A stretch of DNA of 64,000 nt from Phorcus lineatus. Its lineage: Eukaryota; Mollusca; Gastropoda; Trochida; Trochidae. Under the pieces are notes generated by a model. The model ran no database searches, was not told where the DNA came from, and saw only the letters and a list, made by a program, of their open reading frames with translations. Below are positions 23,691 to 36,390 of the stretch, one piece after another (positions within the stretch are counted from its first letter, which is position 1; each line of letters begins with the position of its first letter). The stretch is taken from positions 12,487,731 through 12,551,730 of the forward strand of contig OV121085.1 in the NCBI GenBank assembly GCA_921293015.1. The letters run 5' to 3'. The position numbers and the translations under genes were made by a program.

Positions 23691-25197
23691 TTAGCTCATC
23701 AGGTCTGAAAGACCCGATGGGCTTATGGCATGGCATGGCGTCCGGCGTCCATCCGTAAACTTTTCACTTTTTTTACTTCTTCTCCAGAACCAATGACTCT
23801 AGAGAGCTGAAATTTTATGTGCATACTCCTTGGCAAATGGGGATTCTAAATTGTAGATTTTGTGACCCCATGACCCCAAATGAGGTCAGAGGGGTCAAAA
23901 CATGAAAAACCTATTTTCATCTTCTTCTCCAGTTCCAAAAGGTCCAGAGAGCTGAATAGTTGTGTGTAGACTCCTTGGGCACTGGAGATTCTAAATTGTA
24001 GGTTTGGTGACCCCATGACCCCAAATGGGCTCACAGGGGTCAAAACCTGAAAAACCTATTTTCATCTTCTTTTCCAGTTCCAAAAGGTCCAGAGAGCTGA
24101 AAAGGTGTGTGTAGACTCCTTGGCCAACGGGGATTCTAAATTGTAGGTTTGGTGACCCCATGACCCCAAATGGGGTCACAGGGGTCAAAACCTAAAAAAC
24201 TTAATTTCATCTTTTTCCCTAGTTCCAAAAGGTCTAGAGAGCTGAAAAGGTGTGTGTAGACTCCTTGGCCAACGGGGATTCTAAATTGTAGGTTTGGTGA
24301 CCCCATGACCCCAAATGGGGTCACAGGGGTCAAAACTTTAAAAACCTAATTTCATCTTTTTCCCTAGTTTCAAAAGGTCTAGAGAGCTGAAAAATTGTGT
24401 GAAGACTCATTGGACACTGGGGATTCTAAATTGTAGGTTTGGTGACCACTTGACCCCAAATGGGGTCACAGAGGTCAAAACCTTAAAATCCTACTTTCAT
24501 CTTCTTCTCCAGTTCCAAAAGGTCTTGATAGCTTAATAGTTGTGTGTAGACTCCTTGGACAATGGGGATTCTGAATTGTAGGTTCGGTGACCCCTTGACC
24601 CCAAATGGGCAATGGGCCTTTTATATTTGATTGTGAATAACTTTTAAGAAATACATTGTTGTTTTCTTTCCCCAACATAATAATTTGCAATGTCCCAATG
24701 TGCCCTAGTTCAAGCCCAAGTTACCCCTGGTTTGGAAAGGTTTTTTTTTATTTTGATATCTCTGGTTTTTTACCAAAAAGAAATGTTGACATATTGTTTT
24801 GTTTCACTTTCTCTTTTCTTCATAATAAAGGCTGCTTTAATTTATCCAAATAAATATCCAAAGTATCATTTTTCTTGTGTTCATATATATATATATATAT
24901 ATATATGTGTGTATTATATATGGTCCCAAGGTGCCCCAGTCTCCCCTACATATCAACAATGAAGTTAAAATATAAACGACCCTCGTCAATATATTATGTC
25001 ATTAAAACATCTCAAGAATCTGTCTACGAGTTCGTTTTGTCAACGAAATCACTGGTTACGACAGAAGATCACGTGATCGTATTCCACGTATATGATTGGT
25101 CATGACCACGGAGCACATGTTCTGTTCAGCTGTTAACGGTAAGATAGAAAGGCGAAAGTCTGATGAGCTACAGAGCCCATGGCTCTATTTTTACATT
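23690..25197 (-). mobile_element. 145 bp tandem-repeat transposon, copy 2 (minus, with insertion)
   Basis: TAGCTCATCAGGTCTGAAAG at 23693 and its partner AGTCTGATGAGCTACAG near 25160, followed by AGAGCCCATGGCTCT, bound this copy in the opposite orientation to copy 1. Six 145-base units are marked near 23862, 24007, 24152, 24297, 24442 and 24587. The part from about 24650 to 25150 has no counterpart in copy 1. It holds a TA run (24882-24906), so it is either an insertion or internal sequence lost from copy 1. Unit-to-unit similarity is high, suggesting recent homogenisation. Confidence 0.8.
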
Positions 25198-25384
25198 TGG
25201 AGGCAATAAAACTTATATGTGACATTTTGCTAAGAATGATTTAAATGGCATTCTATTCCCTAATGGAAGATGGCATATCACATGTATATTCATTGTTGTC
25301 ATTATTCATATAGACCCTTTGTAATTCTTAATGACAACAAAGCGAACCCTGTACAGACGATTTCAGCTCTGAAAACCAAGCTGT

Positions 25385-27720
25385 TCTTTGGAAGAACTCA
25401 AAAATACATCCATTGGCTCTGTAATATATTAGAATTCATACAATTTACATAATAAGGCGGAAAAGGGGCACTATTCGTAGGGTCATAGGGTCATCAAAAC
25501 CTGAAATATTACATACCATTACCCAAAAAAGAAAAGACCCTATTTCAACATGTAGATAATGTGGTTGATGTGTAGTGTCAAGGTGTGGCAAGAGCAATTA
25601 TTTCAATTAGCAAGAGGTCTGTAAACCATCTTTCTGCTTTATAGAATAAATGCTCCTGGTAAAGAAGATGACAATGAGTATTAGGGTGTGGCTAATGTGG
25701 CCCTTATTGGACTACAGGGTCACCAAATGCATTATTATGAATGTAATCTTCATTAGGGAGTTCATGTTTCTAGGCCTTTGGTGCAAATATTGACTTTAGA
25801 GAGTTGCCCCTGTGCTCTTTATTAGGGACCACAGAAACACAAAATCTACAATTTATATTCCCATAGGCCAAGGTACCTGTCTACACTTGTTCAGCTCTCG
25901 AAAAGCAGGGTTCATGAGAAGTACAAAAAGCTAAATATTTATGGACTATGTATGGACTATGTATGGACAGACAGACAGACAGACACCAGTTGCCATGGCA
26001 TGCCATGAGTCCAACAGGCCAGCCAGATTTGATAAAAAGAAGATTCATGATTAAGAATACTTATATCAATGAACGTGTATATTCTGCAACTTTCACATAA
26101 AAGTTTTTATCTTCATTATCATATGGTGCTTGGCGTGCTCATCCTTCTTCAGGAAAGATCTATGCAGTCACTGTTAACCTGTAAAATAAAAATAATGCAT
26201 TTAGAATTTTAAGATGGAAATGTGAACTGGCATTTAAGGTGATAGTGAGCACAGTTACACACTCCCTGTAGTTTGATCACGTTTACATTACATGCATTGA
26301 TATAAACCTTTTGTAATCAATGAAGAGAGCAGATAGCTTTAATTTCAAATTGTTGTTTTTTTACCTAAAAGCTACATCGGTAAATTCAACAGCTAAGGAG
26401 AATTTTTAATTAATGTAATGGTTTTTGGCCATTATCCATCAAAACTCCTAAAAGTATAAATGTCATCAGGTAAGTGACACTGATAACAATTTTTCATATC
26501 AAATACGTTTTGAATTACAATCAGAAAACATTTTCAGACTGACGGAATCATTGAAATCTAGATACTTCCAAGTAAATAAAAGCTTGGGTATATACAGCAT
26601 GACAAGTCGGTATTATTCAGAAGTTACTTAGTACGTTTACTACATAATAATTAAATCCATTTGACAATAATAGAATAAATCAATGCTCTTTCTGCAGCTG
26701 TTAACTTACTAAAGCTCTGAAGGTGATGACATTCTAGTAGGGAAAATTGAGAATTGGTTTTCCAGGTCCAATTCTTGTCAATCAGTTCTATGGATAGACA
26801 AAAAGGAACTTGTCATTAATCTATACATGCATTCAGAGTTAAAACATTTTCATCTCATATTAAGAGTTAAAACATTTTCATCTCATATTACCGTATTCAG
26901 TTATTATTATTAAATGTATTTGACATTTCTTTTTCTAGCCAAGTAGTAACTTGACAGAAGTTATTTTCTAACATTTGGCAATTGTATCTGACATAGAATG
27001 ACAAAAATGTAATTTCATACAAGCTGTTAAAACACAACCATTTGTTTGTTTTCAAAAGGATGTTAAAGAGTATTTTATTAGAAGTTGCTCAACAATGGGA
27101 ATTTAAATAGCCAATATTGTTATTATTATTATTAGCATTATATCTTCTCTTCTGAACAGTTTTTAAGAAGATACTTATGAGGCACTCAATCAAAAAATCA
27201 AAAGAATATTTATATATACTGAAAGGTAAATATACTTTTCATATCACTTCTACAATTTTGAAAACAAATAATGTTTCTACATACCATATAATTTCTACAT
27301 AAGTGACACTTCTGACACTACGTCCATTGCTTCGTGTTCAAATTATTATTTCACTGCACTGAGACTGGTCATATCTAAGAAAGGCATCATTCCTGTTGTC
27401 GGTATACAACATTTGACCTTCCTAGGCCTTTAAAAAAATAGCAAAATATAGTTTTGAGGGTGTGGTTATTAAGGTCACATGGTCACCAAATCTATGAATA
27501 AAAATCAACCAAGGAATCTGCACATAAGGTTTCAAGATTCTAAGATATCTTGCTTCTGAAGAAGATGATGAAAATAGGGTAGATGAGGATGAAAATAGGC
27601 TTTTAGGTTGTGGCTATTGTAAGGAGTCAAGGGATCAACAAATCTATAAATCAAGATCCTAAAGGGCCTATTAGGAGTCGTTTACAGATAAAATGCCATG
27701 CCCTGAGCCAATCAATCAGA
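25385..27720 (+). repeat. Decayed 145 bp-family fragments
   Basis: CATTGGCTCTGTAATATATT (about 25410), GGGTCATAGGGTCATCAAAA (25480), CTACAATTTATATTCCCATA with AAGGTACCTGTCTACAC (about 25850), a GACAGACAGACAGACA run (25966-25985) and GCCATGGCATGCCATGAGTC follow the family order to about 26030. A further fragment at 27430-27720 (GGTCACATGGTCACCAAATC, GAAGAAGATGATGAAAATAG) repeats the pattern. The DNA between has no recognised feature, apart from a perfect 27-base duplication at 26836-26891. Confidence 0.5.
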
Positions 27721-29005
27721 ACCCATAACAAATCAGTTTCTAAGAGTTCCAAACCTATTGTTTTGTAGTCCTGTATGATGTATCTTCCAAAATATGAAAA
27801 GAGTCTTGTCTTGAATTGACTAGAAGTCTCGATTGAATCCTGGGGCTGAAGGTTGTCTGAAGAAAATGTACAGAGGGATGCTTATTCCGGGAAAACTTGA
27901 CTTACTGCAATGACAAGCATTCAGAATAATTTATATTTATAGAGAAAATAGCTGTATTGACTAATTAACACTGAAAGAACAATGATAGATACAGTACTAA
28001 ATAATATTAACAGTAATTGGTTTAGTTGTAGGTATATAGAATATATTTCCTGAAAGTTTTATTCATTTCTTTTATTGGATATCGATTTCCTATACTTTTA
28101 AAACGTATATCTTTGCGAGGTTAATCCGTGAATGTTTTATAACATTTTTCCTATTTGTGAAAGTATGGATTGCTTCTAAATAAGCCATTCGGCTTAACTT
28201 AAATCTCCATAAACGTTTTGTTTCAGACTCGAGCTTTAAAAAGCCAAATCCAATTTCGTAGATACAATTTTAGTTATTATCATTAACGGGGCACAGTATG
28301 TTACTGGAGTTAAATATCTTCAACTTCATAAAGAGTGTTATTTTATATAAAAGTAGTGGTTGTTTCTGGAAATCAACATCCTAGTGCTAATCAGTTAAGT
28401 ATATTGACAATAAAAGCGTTATTGTTGCGATTTGTGATGGAAAACAGGACAGTGGCGCTCGTCAATGATTCAAACGTTATTTCGGAAAGTTATTTACAGC
28501 AGACACAAAGACAAACATTGTTTGATATTGTTAAGTTGATCATTTATCTAATATACACGTAACTAGGACACATAATTTCGAATGCTTACCATTTATAGGG
28601 CCGTTGTCCCCGTATGAGTGAAAACAAGAAAATATCATAATTATAGCATTTTAGAGTTAACGGTGAAAGTCTAGGGAGGCGATATATACTTAACTCAGAT
28701 CTTAAGGTATGTTGGTTCTTATTAAAGCCAATTCAAAACTCATGAAAATACTCTGTGTCACTTTAAAGTATGTAGAAACGGCTTTATGTATTGCCCGGAT
28801 ATCTGAGAGTAAAGATGGTTGACTTATCATATATCCATATTTATGAAACATACCTTTACGGCACATGGTGCAGACCTCTTTGGCCCAACTGTACACACAA
28901 GTTTTATCTTTAGGCCAAACGTTAACTGTACTCTTAGGTTCAACCTTTCGTCCAAACTGTACACATAAGTTATCGTATCATGTTAACTATAGGCCAGACT
29001 GTATA

Positions 29006-29438
29006 CCGTCAACTTGGGATAGTCCGGTCACCGATAATCCGAATCGCGCAGTGTCCGAACGGTAGCAAGCTGTAACGGATTAGTTAATTGCAGCTATTTC
29101 TGCTTCATTAATCCGACGGTTCATCAAAGGGTTCGGTAATCCCCTAGACAAGCGAGCACCACACTGATTGAATCGGTAAACATCAATGACAGTAGATTGA
29201 CACGGGAGTTGAGCGTGTCAGCAGTTTGTAAAATGTAAAGGCCAGTTTTGATTTCATAAGCAAACATTTTGGACAGGAATTTGGACATTCATATGTGAAT
29301 ATGGAATAAAAATCCTTTGATATTCTAAATACGTTGTCGTCTGTCTGTAGATTTGGTTCGTTTCAGTAGTCCGAATATTTCACTATCCGAACGTTTTTGA
29401 TGAAAAACGGAAGTGTTCGGATTAACGAGGTCTGACTG
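29006..29438 (-). mobile_element. pogo/Tigger-family MITE, 433 bp
   Basis: The right end reads CGAGGTCTGACTG followed by TA. The left end is a diverged match over 38 positions to the corresponding end of the 42.0 kb copy, also preceded by TA. Both ends contain the CGATAATCCG/CGGATTA motif. The order of interior blocks (CCGAACGGTAGCAA, CTAATCCGTTACAG-type, TCACTATCCGAACG, ATGAAAAACGGAAGTGTTCG) is that of the 42.0 kb copy in reverse, but the transposase part is absent. It is a non-autonomous deletion derivative of the same family. Confidence 0.8.
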
Positions 29439-30274
29439 TACATGGATAAGGGAAAAGAGGGAAAGAAAAAAAAGAGTATTGAAAACTTCTACAAATTGTT
29501 GACATTGAGCAGAATAAACTATACACAAGAAACGAACCTTTGAGGTGAATTTCGTAATTACGTTTTAACCGACATTTCAAGTTGTCTTGAATATCTTGAA
29601 TTTATCTTGTAAGAAGTTCTTACTTTTTATCAAACAACATTTGAGAGATGAATGATACGCATTTCGTGTCGGTCTCTTCACTGACAAACATTGTTTAAAA
29701 TGGTGCAGGGATTGGGAAAGACAGGGTCCATGGGCCATTTTTGTTAAATAGTACTGATGTTTTAAAATTGCAGAATGAATTTAAAATACATAAAACATCT
29801 TAAGTTTCAATCACATTTTTCCCTCGGAGTTCTTGGTGCAAAAACACAACAAACAATGACATATGTACTTTTGTAAGGCTAAGCGCTAGCATGAAACCTT
29901 TTGACATGTATATTTGGAATGTAAGGTAATCTAGATTTGTTGATAAGATCTCCGGAATTAGATAACCAGAAAAAGACAGACAAAAAAACAAGATCAATTT
30001 TTCTTTCATTTGATAAACTACAAATATTATTAATATTTTTTTTTATTCTCCTTTTTATACCCCTAAGTAATTGACTTCCATTGCATGATATGATGATATA
30101 TATATATGCAATGAAAATAGCAAATGCATACCTTAATTACAAAAAGACCATAAAAGGTGATCAACTCAATGAAGACTGCGACTGTCAAAAGTATCGGCGA
30201 TGCAGTTGCTAGATTTCCAGTATATCGCACTCCTTTTTCAAAAGACTGTCCTTAAGGTCGAGGTGAGAAATATT

Positions 30275-30550
30275 TTTGCAGGGAGAAAACAGGTAACGCT
30301 GTTGCGGTGATACCTGCGAGAGTCGGTTGGAATTAGCGAACCAGGCGCGATATTGGGCTTCTATTCAGTGTATCATAGTTCACAAACCCTTTTGCATGTA
30401 CAACATATCTCTAATGCAGGCAAAGTTGCTATGACCCTGGCGGGATTCGAACCATAGACCCCTTGATCCGAGTGTGTGATTGAGTTGAGGTTTAACGTGT
30501 TATGAACAATATTCAGTTATTAAACACGTGGATGACAAGCATCCAAACGA
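30275..30550 (+). repeat. SINE-like tail with tRNA-type B box, plus start of a second repeat
   Basis: GCAGGGAGAAAACAGGTAAC, GCGGTGATACCTGCGAGAGT and TATTCAGTGTATCATAG match the core of the 21.1 kb GTGA element. CTGGCGGGATTCGAACC (about 30437-30453) is the complement of a tRNA T-arm/B-box region. TTGAGGTTTAACGTG and then TATTAAACACGTGGATGACA (30517 on) start further GTGA-type and CACGTG-type repeat fragments. Confidence 0.6.
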
Positions 30551-31095
30551 GAGGGAACAAATCCGAAGCCGAACGCGCTCACAACTTCCCTTAAGCCAAT
30601 ACAGGTCAAACCAAACGAAGTTTGGACAATCAATACACCGCCGGTAAATGGTCATTTTATTTGTTGTAATTATTAACTTGGCACCAAATAGGCCAGTTGT
30701 ATTTTGACATATCTTTTCAAGCAAGGTGATGACATCGTTAGTGAAATACAGAATAAGATTAACACTAAAAGCAGTGTAACATTCAGCCTCTGAAAGGCAG
30801 TGAAAATGTCAAAGAAAACAGCCCAATATACCCTTTCTCAAGAATAAGGAATAATAAGCTGTAAACTGTTTTAAAAACACATACAATTTTCAACTTGGTA
30901 AAATTATATTGTATTAGGGAAAACTAATCGATTAGGTGATTCATTCAATTAATTATTCATTTCTCCTAAAAAACGAATTAGTGTCTGGTTTCATTTCGCA
31001 CTATCCAAGTATTTAGTACTGCATAATGAATAATATTTGATTTTAGTGTGTGAATATAAATATCGTTACAAAGATGGTTGATTAAAAGTTCGGAC

Positions 31096-31330
31096 GTCCC
31101 GCGATAGCGCAATGGTTAGTGCGTTCACCTGCGAATCAAGATGTCCACGGTTTCACTACCGCCAGGGGCTTGGCAACTTTGTCTACTATAACTCATTATG
31201 CTAAATCAGCGTATATGAATCCGCTCTCGCTCCTTCCTAATATCCTGATCTCGTTCAAGCCAAAACCCTCGTATCGCTAGCTATCTGACCAGCCAATGAA
31301 ACGATTCGCATTCAGCAACAGCGGCACAGC
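31096..31330 (+). repeat. tRNA-derived SINE
   Basis: TAGCGCAATGG at 31105-31115 fits the pol III A box, and the B-box position is occupied by a degraded GGTTTCACTACC at 31149-31160. Distance and order match a tRNA, but the T loop has lost the GTTCGA core, so this is not a functional tRNA gene. It is followed by the 130 bp block shared with 18380-18520. Confidence 0.65.
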
Positions 31331-33025
31331 ACGGATGGAAAGATACGTTGAGTTCAAGCTGGTACCTTCAAGATCCTTAATTCACGACATTTTCGACATT
31401 AACGAGATTCATATTAATAGTCAAGAGCGGATCATTTTAGAGCAGATTTTCCTGATGAAGATTCCAAGTGGTACCTGTGAAGAGTTTTAGAACAGGCCCT
31501 GGGTAACCGAGGATGGATATCAAACAAAAAATGTTATTATTTTCTTAAATTTTGAATTTGGTTTATCCAAATTATGCTTTCCTATTGTTTTGTGTAGCTT
31601 TATGCATGCATAGAGACATTACCCGCGCGTGTTGGTTTAGGGAGGATGCATGTTATCATTAAGCTACCTCTGTACTGAGAAAATAAAGAGTTTATTACTT
31701 GAGCTACCTCAGTGGGTATATAATAAAGATTTTATTAATGGGGATTCTATGACTTCATATTACTGAAAGTTTTCCTCCCTGAAGGAATCTATTGCGTGGT
31801 CATCCGAAATTCTAATGCAGTGCAGTGTATTTTTTAATCCAATTCTTCTCATTTTGATGCAAATTAGTTGGAAAGTTATCCAAAAGACAAAGTTTGTCGT
31901 CAAAAAGAAGACTTAGTTAGAAAATATGCACTCCTTGAAACTCTTTTAAAGGGCACAGAGTACATGTATTATGTTGGGTGATATATGTTAAAGTTCATAA
32001 ATGTCTGTTTTTGATCGGGAGGTAGAGGTTGTGTTTGAAATATTTCATTTATGTTTATCAGTTCAGTAATGTGAAAATTAACTGGTTTGAAATTTGGCAT
32101 AGAACACCTGAGAGTTTGAAATGTAACTTCGGAAACTAATTTACAACGGACACAACAACATATATAGGTAGGTAGTGCATAGTGGATCATTTATCTAACA
32201 TACGTGTGAATGGGACGCAGGATTTGGGTGGTTTCTTAGTCAATCCCGTTTATCGATTAACTTTGATATAAAGAAAATGTAATAAATTTGGCATTTTAGA
32301 CATAAAGATGTAACTTTTGAAAGGTGTTTTTAACTTACATGTAACTCAGAACATATGGTACTTTGATTCTCATTTTAGCAACAAACAAAATATTAAACAT
32401 ACTGTGTTTCTTTAAGTAATAATTATTTAAGAATAATAACACCCGTTTGAAAACTTCCATATGCACTGCACTGTTATGAAGCTTTCTCGGTCTGAACTAT
32501 GTAATCATATTCTAACAAAACGATAAAACTTCAGTCACCTAATAGATGAGGAATATATAAGACTTTGCACTTGGTTATCTTAACACTATGCTTGTGATGA
32601 ATAAGATATACTGCTAGAACGACAATTAAAGTCATAAACTTCCGGAGTGTTGATTTTTATAAGTTTAATTTATTATATCTTTTTAAATCAAGTGTTAGTG
32701 CACTAACAGGATTAGATATACTCATATTTCCATCACAAGGCCTCTGATTAAATCACGATTTACAGTCTTATTGTTTATGAGATAATGGAAATCTGATATA
32801 TTCTTTGAAGTTTGCATTGAATCCATAAAAAGAATTATTCATGTATATTAAATGCGTAACTTTCTATTCCCTTGTAACTCATTTTGTTTTATTGAAACTT
32901 TTTTTTTATTTTTGTATCCATCGTGAATTTTCTAACTGTATTGAATGAATAACTGACGCAACGATTCAGTGATTGCCCAATTTCAGAACAAAATTCGAGG
33001 AATAAATTAAATATATAACGATCAC

Positions 33026-33026
<1 letters not shown>

Positions 33027-33070
<44 letters not shown>
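33027..33070. repeat. TA dinucleotide microsatellite
   Basis: About 21 uninterrupted TA units in AT-rich DNA with no gene nearby. Confidence 0.95.
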
Positions 33071-33072
<2 letters not shown>

Positions 33073-33369
33073 CAATTTATATAAATTGACAGGCAAAATA
33101 AACTATACATACGAATAAACACGGTTAAAATACTGTTGTCGATGTAAATAGGTATTTAGGAAATTTAATTCATTCGAAACTTTTATATTCAGGGTATGAC
33201 AATTTTAATTTGCGTTTATTCAATAATACATTGGTAGTTTGGATCAGTTTTTAGTTTGCCGCATTTAAGGTTTTGCAGTAGGTTTGGCATTTAAGTTCCA
33301 AATTGATAAAACTATGGAAATACTGTACTGTAATAATAAAAGAAACTATCTACATTATATACCCTCCGG

Positions 33370-33590
33370 CAACTTTGTCCGCAGTAGAGAACTGTTCTAA
33401 ACGCAGTAAGGTTTAGGTGCAATGCTACACTGAATTTCAGCGCATAATTCGCTATTTCGCTGGATTTACCCCCAATGCATAACAACGATTGGGCTTTGGG
33501 TTTTCTCCCTGCAATAATACTAGCATCCCTGATATAAGTGAAATACTCCTGAAAGCGGCATTAAAACTAATTCACCTCCCCTCAGGTGAT
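33370..33590 (-). repeat. GTGA-family SINE-like copy, minus orientation
   Basis: GCAATGCTACACTGAATTTC, TTGGGTTTTCTCCCTGCAAT and CTTGAAAGCGGCATTAAAAC-type blocks are the reverse of the 21.1 kb element. GTGA repeats at the head are reduced to CACCTCCCCTCAGGTG. Confidence 0.7.
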
Positions 33591-34639
33591 AAGTTATATA
33601 TTGTACTATTGTGTTAAAATAAAAAGTTATGATGGCATCATAATAGTTATATCTTATACAATTGTTATAACATTCCAGTTGAATGGAATTATTAACAAGT
33701 CAAATATGAAACTGCTATCGGTATGACACCTAAAGTTCGACCCTTCTCAGTGAAACTTCCCAGGAAATATAAAACTGCTATATATCCCTTACTGGTGGCC
33801 AAGGACATTAATACTGTAGTTGTGAGACTAACGGTAAAACAATTCGTGTGTTGAAAAATAAACAAATTAAAAAATATTTATTTCTTCGTCAAATCTCTCC
33901 TTTAGCAGATTTCGCCAAAGGGCCCCGTTCTTAGTAGCATGTTATTTGAGTTCACAAGATTGAAAATGAATATTGTCACTGTAAATAAAACTTGGAAATC
34001 AAAAATTACTTTTATAAATTTTTCATGACATCTCCTTGTACTCAGATCAAAAAAGATTGTTTATAATATCGATCAATCTTAATAGTTGCAAAAATCATTC
34101 CAATAATGAAATAAGGATTTAAGTATTCATAGGAAGCGATTATAAAATTAGCAATTAATTGTTCTACACCGTTATTAATGTTTCATAAATCTCACCTGAA
34201 ATCCCATTGATTTCGTGTTCATGTCCTTGTACTATCTGCAACTGATTTTTCCGAAATACAGTGTCACCCGAAATATATATAATAGGTTTGTTTACTAGAT
34301 TCACATATGATATCATCGTTTTAGGTTTCAAGAAATGATTCATTACATCTGAAGTAAGGTTTCCAGTTTCATCAGTAATTATCATTGGGAGAAAATTAAA
34401 AACATCTGCACTGATATCTATTTTGAATTGAGTATTGAATGATAGGGGGTCATCATTTTGTAAGGACTATTAAATAAAGAAAATTAGAAACTTTTCCGTT
34501 CGGATGCACTAAAACAAGCCAGATAGATATTTAATTCATGTTTTAACACATCAAAAACGCAGTGTCTAGCCGGTGTCTGATGTCAGCTTCTTCAGCCCCA
34601 ATGTAAACGTAGATTGAAACATGTTCATATGTGTGAAGT

Positions 34640-34860
34640 TCTTGTTTTGACTCATCTGAGTGTAAGTATTGTTTTGACTCATCTGTGTGTATGTGTTGTT
34701 TTGACTCATCTGAGTGTATGTGTAGTTTTGACTCTTGTGTGTAGGTGTTGTTTTGACTCATCTGTGTGAAGGTGTAGTTAGGACTCATGTGTGTGTGACA
34801 CGTGTGTGTGTGTGTGTGTGTGTGGGTGTGGGTGTTTGTGTGTGTTTGAAGGTATAGTTA
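34640..34860. repeat. 27 bp minisatellite with TGACTCA cores, then TG microsatellite
   Basis: GTTTTGACTCATCTG-type units repeat every 27 bases (one step of 25). TGACTCA lies at 34648, 34675, 34702 and 34754, with one-base variants at 34729 (TGACTCT) and 34781 (GGACTCA). A (TG)n tract follows at about 34788-34853. Because 27 is divisible by three, the minus strand stays open over it and reads HSDESKQ-like repeats. Confidence 0.9.
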
Positions 34861-35683
34861 GAACTCTTGTGTGTGAAGGTGAACTTTGGACAGTTCTATT
34901 CAGTCTCTGAAGAATAATTCTCAAAAACGATTAGTTTATTATACAATAAAAATGAACTTCAGAGAAATGGCTTCAAATCTTGACTTGCTTTTGAAGATGT
35001 AATGTTGGGGTCAAAAAAGTATTAACTAAAATCTGGCTGTTGGACTGAAAGAGGTATTGAATTAAAATGTATTACCTGCTCAAGCATGTTTGTGTAATGC
35101 ATCAACGTTAGTCAATTAGAGAATTTGAATATGCTACAAACAATCTGAGGACCATTTCATGAGTTTTGATATAACTATTTGTTATCAGGGCAGTTGACTG
35201 CTTTATACTTCATGCAAGGGCTTTTTCTTTCAATGGGTTTTCGAAATATTCTAACCATTTAAAGCCTAATGAGATCCAGAACCAATGGCTTTGTTTCAGT
35301 TACCTCCTAGTCCAATCTGAATAAAACCAGATAGGAATATTTCAACTTCTTGTTTGTCACAAGTTTGTTCTCTGTTTTAAACAATAATTCAAAACGAATA
35401 AATGGAAATTGAAACGAGTATTGCGCTAAAATGTATTTCCTTAACGTGGGTGTTGTTATTTTAACTAAAACATCATTAATAAAACTTATACATTGCTTTC
35501 TTTTCAGAAGAAAAAAACAAAACGTGTAGGAGTTCTTCATAGAAGTCAAAAGGTTGATGTTGTACGAATGTTTTTCTTTAAATGTCACTTATAAATGAAA
35601 AACTATATATAATCCAATGAAAACACTTTCCGTTCTTATGGATGTTAGTTTTTTTAATCTGTGTAAGATTGTGTATGGATTAC

Positions 35684-36390
35684 TGTCACGGTGTAACGAT
35701 ATCTAAACTCAGACGAGACCCGTTTATCCGACAGAAAGATAAGAAAAGAAAATAATCAAGCCAATGAATAACTAGAGAGAAGCCAATCCGTGAATCAAGT
35801 GGTTTATTTGCAGTCTAAACAAGACGATAACCGGGTACAGCAACAAGCTACCCGTAATTCACTCAACAGGAGTTAACAACTATTTAAGGAAGTCAACAAC
35901 CCATGAATAAACAAATAGACAAACTGTAGGGAATCACTCTAGCATACCCCCAGACGTTGTAACAACAAGATAAGCTAATGGCCGTCTTAACGAGATAGCA
36001 TCAATAAGACAAATCAACACTTGGCGAATATACAATGGGAGTGACGGGGCACGGGTGGACTAAACATAGGGATGAATAAACAACAAGCACACAGTACTTT
36101 AGATGATCCCTAATCACTACTTGAGTGAGTAAATGGATAAGAACACTAGTTTAGGTATAGTAGAACTTATGAAATAATGGGAGGGAAGGTAAGGTTAAAA
36201 CTGTAAGTTCTTAAAGGAAGTGATCACATACTCCAGAAAGGTACAGAGAAAAATAAAGGAATATCAACCTCACCAATTCACGTGCAACGTCCCAGGTCCA
36301 CCCGTGACCTCTCCCCGCAAGGATCAAGTCAAGACTACTGGTACCAGAGCTTAGCCCGCTATTTATTGGCTCCGTTCGGACGTCAATGAA
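35684..36390 (-). mobile_element. Solo-LTR-like block, minus orientation
   Basis: In minus orientation the block ends in CGTTACACCGTGACA (plus 35684-35698), the CA-ending layout of many Ty3/gypsy LTRs. GCAAATAAACCAC, a polyadenylation signal, lies about 120 bases before that end, and GCCAATAAATAGCGGGC, a TATA-like motif, lies near the other end at about 36360. Base composition differs from the flanks. No second LTR, primer-binding site or coding region adjoins. The start boundary is uncertain, so the LTR call is inference. Confidence 0.4.

Noticed and set aside
23846..24333. Three near-identical 65-residue minus-strand frames that look like a gene family
   Set aside because: Each is one 145 bp unit of the minus copy of the same transposon, offset by exactly one unit.
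31096..31163. A functional tRNA gene
   Set aside because: The A box is good, but the T-loop GTTCGA core is lost and the segment is joined to a dispersed repeat block, so it is a tRNA-derived SINE.
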